Below the pieces are notes generated by a model, which saw only the letters and a program-made list of their open reading frames with translations, made no database searches and had not been told where the DNA came from. A DNA stretch of 64,000 bases. Source: Candidatus Aminicenantes bacterium UBA6228 (GTDB lineage Bacteria > Acidobacteriota > Aminicenantia > Aminicenantales > Saccharicenantaceae). Positions 8,182 to 16,400 of this stretch are shown piece after piece. How positions within the stretch are numbered: position 1 is the stretch's first letter; each line of letters starts with the position of its first letter. The stretch spans positions 229,420 to 293,419 of the forward strand of contig DJWO01000011.1 of assembly GCA_002441005.1 (NCBI GenBank). The letters are read 5' to 3'. A program made the translations under genes and the position numbers.

Positions 8182-8949
8182 TTAACCGCCGGCTAAAACC
8201 GCCCCCCCATTGACATTCAAAGTCTCACCGGTTATATGCTTAGCCAGATCAGAAACCAGAAATAATATTGGCCCGGCTATATCTTCTGGATCAGGAATTC
8301 TTTTGAGCGGTATTGATTGTCTTATCTTTTCTTTATAGCCAGGATCTTTAAAAACTTCAGTGTTCATCTCGGTTTCTACCCAGCCAGGGGCAACGCAGTT
8401 AACCAGAATGTTATAGGGAGCCAGCTCGACCGCCAGCGACTTGGTCATAGCCACCAGGGCACCCTTGCTGGCAGCATAATGAGAATGAAAAGCTTCACCC
8501 CTGATGGCGGCCGTCGAAGCCACATTGACTATCCAGCCTCGCCTGCTTTGCTTCATGGCCGGAACAACAGCCCTGGTAGCATAAAAGACCCCATCGAGAT
8601 TAACTGCCATTGTCTCCCTCCAGGTTTCTTCGGTCATCTGGCCAATTTCCCCGTAGGTCCAGATACCGGCATTATTGATGAGGATATCTATTGTTCCCCA
8701 GGCTTTCAGACAGTCAGCCACCATTCGGTCCACTTCTTTCTTGTTAGCCATATTGGCCTGAACGACAAGGCATTTTCCCCCCTGGCCCTCAATCTCCTGC
8801 CTGACCCCGAGAGCTGCCTTCAGGTTACTGTTATAATGGACAGCTACCTCCGCTCCTGCTTCAGCCAGAAACCTGACTGTTGCCTGTCCTATCCCTCTGG
8901 AGCCACCTGTAACTAAAGCCTTTTTCCCCTTTAGATTAATTATGTTCAT
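8182..8949 (-). CDS. Short-chain dehydrogenase/reductase (FabG-like)
   Basis: A 255-residue classical SDR oxidoreductase with a Rossmann fold. The NAD(P)-binding motif TGGSRGIG is at residues 14-21, NNAG near 90, the catalytic Ser in VASTAAIRG near 145, and YAASK near 158-162. The C-terminus (ITGETLNVNGGAVLAGG) is typical of 3-oxoacyl-ACP reductase and glucose-dehydrogenase relatives. The substrate cannot be assigned; FabG activity is possible, but no other fatty-acid genes are nearby. It starts 41 nt after acnB on the same strand and may be cotranscribed. The start has a GCAGGTGA ribosome-binding site. Confidence 0.87.
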   Translation of the reverse strand: MNIINLKGKKALVTGGSRGIGQATVRFLAEAGAEVAVHYNSNLKAALGVRQEIEGQGGKCLVVQANMANKKEVDRMVADCLKAWGTIDILINNAGIWTYGEIGQMTEETWRETMAVNLDGVFYATRAVVPAMKQSRRGWIVNVASTAAIRGEAFHSHYAASKGALVAMTKSLAVELAPYNILVNCVAPGWVETEMNTEVFKDPGYKEKIRQSIPLKRIPDPEDIAGPILFLVSDLAKHITGETLNVNGGAVLAGG

Positions 8950-8990
8950 CTGTCACCTGCCACTTTCAACCTTTCCCGGTTCATGCTCCT

Positions 8991-11531
8991 TTAGCCTTGA
9001 ATTAGACTGAAATCACTCATCTCATGAAACTCAAGATAACGGTAAATGTCACCGGCATAAGGCAAAATTTTATTTTTCATCAGGGTAAAATAATCTGCGG
9101 CTGAGGGCAGTTCGCCTTTGATGGCCGCTATGGCAGCCAGCTCGGCTGACCCTAAATAAACCCTGGCTCCATCTCCCAGGCGGTTATCAAAATTCCTGGT
9201 GGAGGTAGAAATAACTGTGCTGCCTGGCCTGACTCTGGCCTGGTTACCCATACAAAGAGAACAGCCAGGTATTTCCACCCTGGCTCCCACCTGGGCAAAA
9301 GTAGCCAGCAGTCCTTCTTTCTTTAACTGCAGCTGGTCCATCCTGGTGGGCGGAGTAATCCAGATTCTGGTGGCCGGGTAAGGAGCCCCGTCAAACAGGC
9401 GAGCCGCTGCCCGGAAGTGACCAACATTGGTCATACAGGAGCCGATAAAGACTTCATCAATTTTATCCCCGGCAACCTCTGACAAATACTTAACATCGTC
9501 CGGGTCATTGGGACAGGCCAGAATTGGCTCTTTAATTTCGGCCAGGTCTATTTCCAGAATAGCGGCATAATTAGCTTCAGGATCACGCTTTAAAAGAACC
9601 GGATTCTTTAACCAGTCTTCAGCCGCTTTTATTCTTTTCTCGAGGGTTGAGGCCTCCTGATAACCGGCTTCAATCATTTTTTTCATCAGAGCTATATTGC
9701 TCTTTAAATACTCAACAACTCTCTCTTCCCGGAGTGAAATGACCGCAGCCGCCGCTGATCTTTCAGCTGAAGCATCGGTTAGTTCGTAAGCCTGCTCGGC
9801 AGTTAAATCTTCCAGACCTTCTATTTCAAGTATCCGGCCGTTAAAAGTATTCTTTTTGCCCTTCTTGGCAACAGTCAATAAGCCTTTTTTTATGGCAAAG
9901 TAAGGAATAGCATTAACCGCATCCCTCAGAGTAATACCTGGATTCAATCTCCCGGAAAATCTGACCAGAACTGATTCGGGCACATCAAGAGGCATAAAGC
10001 CGAGGGCCCCGGCAAAAGCGACCAGACCGGAGCCGGCCGGGAAGCTCAAGCCAACCGGAAATCGGGTATGTGAATCTCCGCCAGTTCCAACCGTGTCAGG
10101 CAGAATCAAACGGTTCAGCCAGGAATGGATGATGCCATCGCCTGGTTTCAGAGCCACTCCCTTTCTGTCTATGACGAAGGTGGCTAAGCTCTGATGCATT
10201 TTGACATCGGTCAGCTTCGGATAGGCAGCCGTGTGACAGAAGGATTGCATGAAAAGTTCAGTCTGGAACTCGAGGCAGGCCAGTTCTTTAAGCTCATCGG
10301 CGGTCATTGGCCCGGTCGTATCCTGAGAGCCAACTGTAGTCATCTTAGGTTCGCAGGCAGTTCCAGGTAAAACTCCCACCAGACCGCAGGCCCGGCCGAT
10401 GATTTTCTGAGCAAGGGTAAAACCCTGACCTGGTTTGACTTCCGGGTTTTTGACTTTAGTGAAAAAATCAGCTTCGCCCAGTCCAAGGTCTTTCCTGGCC
10501 CGGCCGGTTAACTGGCGTCCGATGATCAGGTTAAGACGGCCGCCAGCCCGGAATTCGTCTTTTATCGTTACCGGTCTCCAGTCAAACTTACTCAAGACCT
10601 GTCCAGCTTCGTCCTTGATCAAGCCTGAACGGGTTTCAATCACAATAACCTGACCGGTTTTGAGCTGACTGACTTCAGCTTGAACCGGCAGGCCACCTGA
10701 GTCTTCAGTTGTATTAAAGAATATTGGCGCGATCAGCCCGCCGATAACCACTCCTCCCCGCCTTTTATTGGGGACATATGGGATGTCCTCACCAATATGC
10801 CACATCAGGGAATTGCAGGCCGATTTGCGGGAAGAACCGGTTCCAACCACGTCGCCAACAAAGGCCACTTTGTAGCCTTCTTCCCGGAATTTTCTGATGG
10901 TTTCAATTCCACCTGGGAAGCGCGTCTCACCCATACTCTGGGCATGAAGTGGAATATCCGGACGGCTCCAGGCATGCCTGGCTGGAGAGAAATCATCGGT
11001 GTTGATTTCCCCGTCAACTTTAAAGACCTTCAAGATCATTTTTTCAGGAAATTCAGGACGGGAACGGAACCAGTCAGCCTTAGCCCAGGCTTCCAGCACC
11101 TGTCTGGCATATTGATTTGTCCGGCTAAGAGCAAGAATTCTATCATAAGCTCCATAAACCAGGATGATTTTAGCCAGAGCTTGAATTGCCTGGGGCGCCA
11201 GGGTAGCTTCCTGAAGCAAAGAGACCAGAGGATCAACATTATAGCCACCCAGCATTGTTCCCAGGAGAAAGATTGCTCTGGACGGATTGATAACCGGCGA
11301 TTGCCGCCTCTTTAAAGTCAGGTCTTCAAGCCAGCTGGCTTTTATTCTGGCTGCCGGATCAACGCCAGGGGAAACTCTCTCTTCTAAAAGATAAACCAGT
11401 TCCTGTTCCTGGCCGGCCGGCGGATTTTCGAGCAATTGACACAACTCAGTGGTTTCTTCCGGAGTTAAAGGGAGAGGCGGTAAACCAGCTCTTTTCCGGT
11501 CTTCAGCTTTTTGATAATAACTATCCAGCAT
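8991..11531 (-). CDS. acnB: Aconitate hydratase B
   Basis: An 846-residue aconitase of the AcnB type, close to the usual ~865 residues. The N-terminal HEAT-like domain (about 1-160) begins LDSYYQKAEDRKRAGLPPLP, followed by the swivel domain (about 165-380) and the catalytic domains. The [4Fe-4S] cluster cysteines are in GSCMTNVGH (near 700) and PGCSLCMGNQ (near 757). The enzyme isomerises citrate to isocitrate in the TCA cycle and may also hydrate 2-methylaconitate. It is divergent from icd, so the two genes flank a shared regulatory region. The ribosome-binding site is AGGAG. Confidence 0.96.
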   Translation of the reverse strand: MLDSYYQKAEDRKRAGLPPLPLTPEETTELCQLLENPPAGQEQELVYLLEERVSPGVDPAARIKASWLEDLTLKRRQSPVINPSRAIFLLGTMLGGYNVDPLVSLLQEATLAPQAIQALAKIILVYGAYDRILALSRTNQYARQVLEAWAKADWFRSRPEFPEKMILKVFKVDGEINTDDFSPARHAWSRPDIPLHAQSMGETRFPGGIETIRKFREEGYKVAFVGDVVGTGSSRKSACNSLMWHIGEDIPYVPNKRRGGVVIGGLIAPIFFNTTEDSGGLPVQAEVSQLKTGQVIVIETRSGLIKDEAGQVLSKFDWRPVTIKDEFRAGGRLNLIIGRQLTGRARKDLGLGEADFFTKVKNPEVKPGQGFTLAQKIIGRACGLVGVLPGTACEPKMTTVGSQDTTGPMTADELKELACLEFQTELFMQSFCHTAAYPKLTDVKMHQSLATFVIDRKGVALKPGDGIIHSWLNRLILPDTVGTGGDSHTRFPVGLSFPAGSGLVAFAGALGFMPLDVPESVLVRFSGRLNPGITLRDAVNAIPYFAIKKGLLTVAKKGKKNTFNGRILEIEGLEDLTAEQAYELTDASAERSAAAAVISLREERVVEYLKSNIALMKKMIEAGYQEASTLEKRIKAAEDWLKNPVLLKRDPEANYAAILEIDLAEIKEPILACPNDPDDVKYLSEVAGDKIDEVFIGSCMTNVGHFRAAARLFDGAPYPATRIWITPPTRMDQLQLKKEGLLATFAQVGARVEIPGCSLCMGNQARVRPGSTVISTSTRNFDNRLGDGARVYLGSAELAAIAAIKGELPSAADYFTLMKNKILPYAGDIYRYLEFHEMSDFSLIQG

Positions 11532-11588
11532 TTTAATTTCTCCTGTTAAGATCTTTAAATTGATAAATCGAAAAAGACTTCAGTTTAT

Positions 11589-11617
11589 ATCTTATGAATT
11601 CTAAAAAAGATTGTCAA
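11589..11617 (-). promoter_or_regulatory. Probable acnB promoter
   Basis: Minus strand: consensus TTGACA (11617-11612), 17-nt spacer, TAAGAT (11594-11589). It is about 58 nt upstream of the acnB start codon. The 242-bp acnB-icd interval (11532-11773) contains this and the divergent icd promoter; I see no other feature in it. Confidence 0.5.
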
Positions 11618-11695
11618 AACTTTTACTACCTGTTTACCGGCCAGGCAGCTATTCCTTTCCAGAACTAAAATATCCGGACAGGCCTTTAAAAACTA

Positions 11696-11724
11696 TTGAT
11701 TTTATCGGGTTGAAATAATACAAT
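11696..11724 (+). promoter_or_regulatory. Probable icd promoter
   Basis: TTGATT (11696-11701), 17-nt spacer, TACAAT (11719-11724). It is 49 nt upstream of the icd ATG, which has a strong CAGGAGGT ribosome-binding site. Confidence 0.5.
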
Positions 11725-11773
11725 TTTTAAGCGCTAATAATTTTAAAATTAATTAAATTGATCAGGAGGTAAA

Positions 11774-12976
11774 ATGATTAACGCGACAGCTATCCAAAAA
11801 GCCAAAGACCATTTTGGCCGCTTGCTGGAAGACCAGATGTTAAGGATGGAGAGAATTAAATCTGCACCTGATTGGCTTGATTACGGCCAGATCTTGCCGA
11901 TCAAAATAGGGATACTGCCAGGAGACGGAATCGGCCCTTATATCGCCACCGAAGCCGAACGGATCCTTCGCTTTATTCTCGAGGACGAGCTAAAAAAGGG
12001 TAAAGTTACTATAGCCACAATTGACGGTTTAACCATCGAAAACCGGGCCGCCCATAATAAGGCCATACCGGATGATGTTCTGGCTGAAATAAAGAAATAT
12101 CATGTTACCTTGAAGGGCCCGACCACCACGCCCAGAAAAGGCGATCCGTGGCCAAATATTGAAAGCTGCAATGTCGCCATGAGAAAGGAACTCGACCTGT
12201 TCGCCAATGTCAGACCGGTCAGGGTTCCCAGGCAGGGTATTGACTGGATCTTTTTCAGGGAAAACACCGAAGACCTTTATGCTTTAGGACCCTATGGGAT
12301 AGATGTTGATGAGGATATCTCCATTGACTTTAAACTCATAACTGGCCCGGGTGCCGACCGCATCGCCCGTCTGGCTTTCGAACATGCCCGGAAAAATAAA
12401 AAGACCAGAATCACCTGTGTGACTAAAGCCAACGTGATTAAAACTACTGATGGACGTTTCCTCGAAAATTTTTACCGCCTGGCCAAAGAATATCCTGAAA
12501 TCCAGGCTGATGACTGGTACATTGACATTATGACTGCCAAACTGGTCGATGAAAAAAGGCGCCGGGAATTTCAGGTCTTCGTTCTTCCCAACCTCTACGG
12601 AGATATTTTGACCGACGAAGCGGCTGAATTTCAGGGCGGGGTTGGCACCGCTGGCAGTGCCAATATCGGCAAGCAATATGCCATGTTTGAAGCCATTCAT
12701 GGTTCAGCTCCCCGGATGGTCAAAGAGGGCCGGGCCCAATACGCTGATCCAGCCAGCATGATCAGAGCGGCGGCCATGCTTGTCGGCCATATTGGATATC
12801 AAGAAAAAGCCAGCCAGCTGGAGATGGCTCTGGATATCTGCGGGCAATATGAAAAGAAATTAGCAATTACCGGCCGCCCGACCGGAGCCACCGGCAAAGA
12901 CTTTACTGATTATTTGCTCGACTGGCTGAGAAATCCAAAACTAAAAGAGACCTGGGAAGGTTACGTTAAAAGCTGA
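11774..12976 (+). CDS. icd: Isocitrate dehydrogenase (decarboxylating)
   Basis: A 400-residue member of the isocitrate/isopropylmalate dehydrogenase family. The N-terminus has IGILPGDGIGPYI (about 49-61). The substrate-binding Ser and Asn are in IESCNVAMRKELDLFANVRP, matching the phosphorylatable loop of E. coli Icd. The metal-binding motif is VLPNLYGDILTDEAAEFQGG (about 275). It oxidises isocitrate to 2-oxoglutarate. Cofactor use is unclear: after HGSAP the residues are Arg-Met, neither the Lys-Tyr of NADP enzymes nor the Asp-Ile of NAD enzymes, and the loop is slightly longer. It lies upstream of mdh with a 63-nt gap. Confidence 0.92.
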   Translation: MINATAIQKAKDHFGRLLEDQMLRMERIKSAPDWLDYGQILPIKIGILPGDGIGPYIATEAERILRFILEDELKKGKVTIATIDGLTIENRAAHNKAIPDDVLAEIKKYHVTLKGPTTTPRKGDPWPNIESCNVAMRKELDLFANVRPVRVPRQGIDWIFFRENTEDLYALGPYGIDVDEDISIDFKLITGPGADRIARLAFEHARKNKKTRITCVTKANVIKTTDGRFLENFYRLAKEYPEIQADDWYIDIMTAKLVDEKRRREFQVFVLPNLYGDILTDEAAEFQGGVGTAGSANIGKQYAMFEAIHGSAPRMVKEGRAQYADPASMIRAAAMLVGHIGYQEKASQLEMALDICGQYEKKLAITGRPTGATGKDFTDYLLDWLRNPKLKETWEGYVKS

Positions 12977-13039
12977 TCAGAAGCCTAAAAGATAATTTTA
13001 TTATAACTTAGCAAAAATTCTTATTAGAAGGAGTTGTTT

Positions 13040-13972
13040 ATGAGAAAAAAGATAGCTTTAATTGGCGGCGGTCAAATTGGCCAGATTCTGGCCATGCTGG
13101 CTGCCCAGAAAGAGTTGGGTGACATAGTTATTCTGGATGTCCCTCAGTATGCTAATGTAGCCAAAGGTAAAGCCCTCGATCTGATGGAGATGGCTCCTCA
13201 TGGTAATTATGATGCCAACATTACCGGCACTTCAGATTATAAAGATATTGAAGGCGCCGATGTAGTCATCATCACCGCTGGCAAGCCCCGGGAAGCAGGC
13301 ATGACCAGAGAAGACCTGTTGAATGTCAACATCAAAATCATAACTGAAGTGGCCAATGGGGTTAAGCAGTATGCTCCTCATGCCTTTTGTATCATTGTGA
13401 CCAACCCGCTTGATGCTATGGTTTATGTTTTCCATAAGATTACTGGCTTTCCGAAGAATCAGGTAGTCGGCATGGCCGGGACTCTTGATACTGCCCGCTG
13501 GCGGGCTTTTATCTCGATGGAACTCGGCGTGTCAGTAGCTGATATCTCCGGTCCAGTTCTCGGAGGACATGGTCCTGATATGGTTCCCCTACCCCGTTTG
13601 ACAACAGTTGGCGGAGTTCCCCTGACCGAATTGGCTACCCAGGAACAAATTAACCGCTTAATTGACCGGACGAGGGAAGCCGGAACTGAAATCGTTAAGT
13701 TGTTCGGCAAGGGTTCAGCTTTCTTTAGCCCGGCCTGGAGTGCCATTGTCATTGCTGAATCTTACCTGAAGGATAAAAGGCGTATCCTTCCCTGTGCAGC
13801 CCTGTGCGAAGGCGAATATGGTGCTCAGGGCCTGTTTATCGGCGTCCCCTGCCTGATTAGCGCTAAGGGTGCGGAGAAGATATTTGAGATTAAGCTGACT
13901 GAGGAAGAAAAAGCTCAATTCGCCAAGACGATTGCTTCTGTTAGCAAAACTGTGGCTGAATGCAAAATCTGA
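13040..13972 (+). CDS. mdh: Malate dehydrogenase (LDH-like type)
   Basis: A 310-residue NAD-dependent dehydrogenase oxidising malate to oxaloacetate. The nucleotide-binding motif IGGGQIGQ is at about residues 7-14. The substrate-specificity loop reads TAGKPREAGMTREDLL (about 78-93), whose Arg is the malate-type residue. The catalytic His is in LGGHGPDMVPL (near 173). It belongs to the LDH-like MDH clade found in Bacillus and Chlorobi. I chose the ATG at 13040 because GAAGGAG ends 6 nt upstream; an in-frame TTG two codons earlier is unlikely. A strong terminator follows. Confidence 0.95.
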   Translation: MRKKIALIGGGQIGQILAMLAAQKELGDIVILDVPQYANVAKGKALDLMEMAPHGNYDANITGTSDYKDIEGADVVIITAGKPREAGMTREDLLNVNIKIITEVANGVKQYAPHAFCIIVTNPLDAMVYVFHKITGFPKNQVVGMAGTLDTARWRAFISMELGVSVADISGPVLGGHGPDMVPLPRLTTVGGVPLTELATQEQINRLIDRTREAGTEIVKLFGKGSAFFSPAWSAIVIAESYLKDKRRILPCAALCEGEYGAQGLFIGVPCLISAKGAEKIFEIKLTEEEKAQFAKTIASVSKTVAECKI

Positions 13973-14024
13973 GTTGAAGAAGAACCGGCTTAAAAACAAA
14001 CAAAAAATCAGAAAGAAACGAGCT

Positions 14025-14054
14025 AAAAAGGCGGAGTGAATGCTCCGCCTTTTT
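14025..14054 (+). terminator. Strong intrinsic terminator between mdh and sucC
   Basis: AAAAAGGCGGAG (14025-14036), 6-nt loop TGAATG, then CTCCGCCTTTTT (14043-14054). The seven G-C-rich pairs are perfect, flanked by A and T runs. It ends only 33 nt before sucC, leaving no visible room for a separate sucC promoter. Confidence 0.8.
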
Positions 14055-14087
14055 CTTATCTCCCAATGAACCGGGTAAGGACGCAAG

Positions 14088-15248
14088 ATGCTTATCCATG
14101 AATATCAGGCTAAGGACTTTTTAAAGCAACTGGGGATAACTATCCCTGCCGGACAGTTAGCTGAAACGGCCGGAGAAGCAAAGGCGGCAGCTGAACAGCT
14201 TGGTTGTCCGGTCATTATTAAGTCTCAGATTCTATCTGGAGGCCGGGGCAAAGCAGGCGGTATCAGGCTGGCTGATTCTCCAGAAAAGGCCTGGTTAGAA
14301 GCCAGGAACTTATTGGGGAAAAAGCTCATTACCTCCCAGAGTGCTGGTCGCGGGCTAACCGTCAGAAAGATTCTGGTGGAAAAAGCACTTCAAGTCCAAA
14401 AAGAGATTTATTTCAGTTTGGTCATTGACCGGAAAAACGAAAGAATAGCTGCCATCGCTGGCCGCCAGGGTGGAATTGAAATAGAAGAACTGGCCAGATC
14501 AAATCCGGAGGCCATCAAAAAAGAATATTTTTATCCAGAAGCTGGTCTTCTTCCCTTCCAAGCCAGAAATCTGACCTATTTTCTGGAGCTCCCTGAACCA
14601 GCTTTTAAAACCACTCTCGATTACCTGAAAAAACTAACCGAATTTTTCGTGGCCAAGGATGTCAAACTGCTGGAAATTAATCCCCTCATTTTAACAGCTG
14701 AAGATAGGCTGGTAGCGGCCGATGTCAAACTGGATTTTGATGACAGTGGCCGGACCCGCCAGCCGGAGCTGGCCAGTCTGGAGGATTGGGCAGAAGTTTC
14801 GCCTGAGGAGAAAAAGGCCCGAAGCTATAAATTAAATTATATAAAAATGGAGGGTCAGATTGGCTGCCTGGTCAACGGTGCCGGCCTGGCCATGGCCACC
14901 ATGGATATAATCCAGCTGTTCGGTGGCCAGCCGGCTAATTTTCTTGACATTGGAGGCGGAGTCACCGAAGAGGCTGTTGGTCAGGCCTTTGAAATTCTGG
15001 CTGGTGATGATCAGGTAAAAGCCTGTTTGATTAATATTTTTGGTGGCATAGTCCGCTGTGATTTAGTGGCCAGGGGAATAGTGGCCTCAGCCAGAAAAAT
15101 GTCTCTGCAGAAGCCGGTGGTCATCAGGCTGGAAGGGACCAATGTAGCTGAAGGCAAGAAAATTTTAGAAGAGGCCAGTCTTCCTTTTTATTTTGTCAAT
15201 GAGTTTGAACAGGCGGCCAGGCTGGCTGTCAGTTTAAGCCAGTCTTAA
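14088..15248 (+). CDS. sucC: Succinyl-CoA synthetase (ADP/GDP-forming) beta subunit
   Basis: A 386-residue ATP-grasp subunit of succinate-CoA ligase. The N-terminus LIHEYQAKDFLKQLGI is diagnostic, the nucleotide-binding region includes KSQILSGGRGKAGGIR (about 45-60), and the C-terminal CoA-ligase domain has NIFGGIVRCDLVARGI (near 310). It forms a complex with SucD for substrate-level phosphorylation in the TCA cycle. It is followed by sucD after 24 nt. The ribosome-binding site is AAGGA. The mdh terminator sits just upstream, so expression may depend on readthrough of that hairpin. Confidence 0.95.
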   Translation: MLIHEYQAKDFLKQLGITIPAGQLAETAGEAKAAAEQLGCPVIIKSQILSGGRGKAGGIRLADSPEKAWLEARNLLGKKLITSQSAGRGLTVRKILVEKALQVQKEIYFSLVIDRKNERIAAIAGRQGGIEIEELARSNPEAIKKEYFYPEAGLLPFQARNLTYFLELPEPAFKTTLDYLKKLTEFFVAKDVKLLEINPLILTAEDRLVAADVKLDFDDSGRTRQPELASLEDWAEVSPEEKKARSYKLNYIKMEGQIGCLVNGAGLAMATMDIIQLFGGQPANFLDIGGGVTEEAVGQAFEILAGDDQVKACLINIFGGIVRCDLVARGIVASARKMSLQKPVVIRLEGTNVAEGKKILEEASLPFYFVNEFEQAARLAVSLSQS

Positions 15249-15272
15249 ACTTCAGGGGAAAAGAGGCACATA

Positions 15273-16151
15273 ATGAGTATTCTTCTTGATGACAGATCAA
15301 GAGTTCTGATTCAAGGAATAACCGGCAAACAGGCTTCCTTTCATACTGAGCGAATGCTCGAATATGGCACCAGAGTGGTTGGCGGAGTAACCCCGGGAAA
15401 AGGCGGACAACTTCACTTAGGCCTGCCGGTTTTTAATACTGTCGAGCAGGCGGTCAGAGCGGAAGCCCCTGATACTTCTGTCATCTTTGTTCCTCCGCTG
15501 GCTGCAGCCGAAGCCATAATGGAAGCAGCTGCGGCCGGAATTAAACTCATCGTCTGCATAACTGAGGGCATCCCGAACATTGATATGCTGAGAGCAAAAA
15601 GATATTTAAAGGAACATAACTCGTGGCTGATAGGTCCAAATACTCCGGGTCTGATCTCACCTGGTAAAAGCAAAGCCGGGATCATGCCGGCCAGTATTCA
15701 CCGGCCTGGTCAGATGGGCATTATCTCCAGATCAGGAACTCTGACTTATGAAGCCGTTTACCAGCTCAGCCAGCTTGGTTTCGGGCAATCAACCGCCATC
15801 GGGATGGGTGGAGACCCGATTGTCGGTTTGAAATTTCAAGAGCTCCTGGAGATGTTCAAAGATGACCCGGAGACAGCAGCTGTCATTATGATCGGAGAAA
15901 TAGGTGGAACGGCTGAAGAAGAGGCGGCTGACTATCTGAAGCAATCAAATTACCCCAAGCCGGTAGCTGCCTATGTAGCTGGAATCACTGCTCCGCCGGG
16001 AAAACGTTTAGGGCACGCCGGGGCTATAATTGAAGGGAGCCAGGGTTCCGCTCAGGCCAAGCTTAACCTCTTAGCCAGCGCCGGGGTCAGGATAATAGAT
16101 AATCCAGCTCGAATTGGCCAGACAGTAAGAGAGCTGCTGTCCGCTAACTAA
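15273..16151 (+). CDS. sucD: Succinyl-CoA synthetase alpha subunit
   Basis: A 292-residue partner of SucC. The CoA-binding N-terminal domain has VLIQGITGKQASFHTERM (about 11-28) and GVTPGKGGQLHLGLPVF. The active-site histidine that is phosphorylated is His248 in RLGHAGAIIEG, matching His246 of the E. coli subunit. It lies directly downstream of sucC with an AGAGG ribosome-binding site and closes the icd-mdh-sucCD run of TCA-cycle genes. Confidence 0.96.
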   Translation: MSILLDDRSRVLIQGITGKQASFHTERMLEYGTRVVGGVTPGKGGQLHLGLPVFNTVEQAVRAEAPDTSVIFVPPLAAAEAIMEAAAAGIKLIVCITEGIPNIDMLRAKRYLKEHNSWLIGPNTPGLISPGKSKAGIMPASIHRPGQMGIISRSGTLTYEAVYQLSQLGFGQSTAIGMGGDPIVGLKFQELLEMFKDDPETAAVIMIGEIGGTAEEEAADYLKQSNYPKPVAAYVAGITAPPGKRLGHAGAIIEGSQGSAQAKLNLLASAGVRIIDNPARIGQTVRELLSAN

Positions 16152-16189
16152 TCTGAATTGACCTGAGCAGCCGGGGTTCAGACTATTAG

Positions 16190-16212
16190 CCTCTTTTATC
16201 AGAAGAGGTTTT
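16190..16212 (+). terminator. Weak terminator-like hairpin after sucD
   Basis: CCTCTT (16190-16195) pairs with AAGAGG (16203-16208) across a 7-nt loop, followed by TTTT. The stem is only six pairs. I see nothing else in the 249-bp gap to 16400. Confidence 0.3.
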
Positions 16213-16400
16213 AGCCTTAAGGGAAATGAAGAAGCCAAAAAGCCAGGCAAAAAAGTCAATAAATTATCAGCCATTAGCTGGCTTTCCCCTTGATGGGCCG
16301 GCGACTGCCAGCCTATTGAAATTAAAATCAAACCTGTGGGAAGATAGAGAATTAATAAGAAGGTAAAGGATAAAACCTAAATATTTCTGGAGTAAATGAA

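Noticed and set aside
8317..8916. A 199-residue open frame on the plus strand
   Set aside because: It lies fully antisense to the SDR gene, which has clear motifs and a ribosome-binding site; the plus-strand protein has no recognisable pattern.
10797..11315. A 172-residue plus-strand frame
   Set aside because: Antisense to acnB; long shadow frames are common here because of codon bias.
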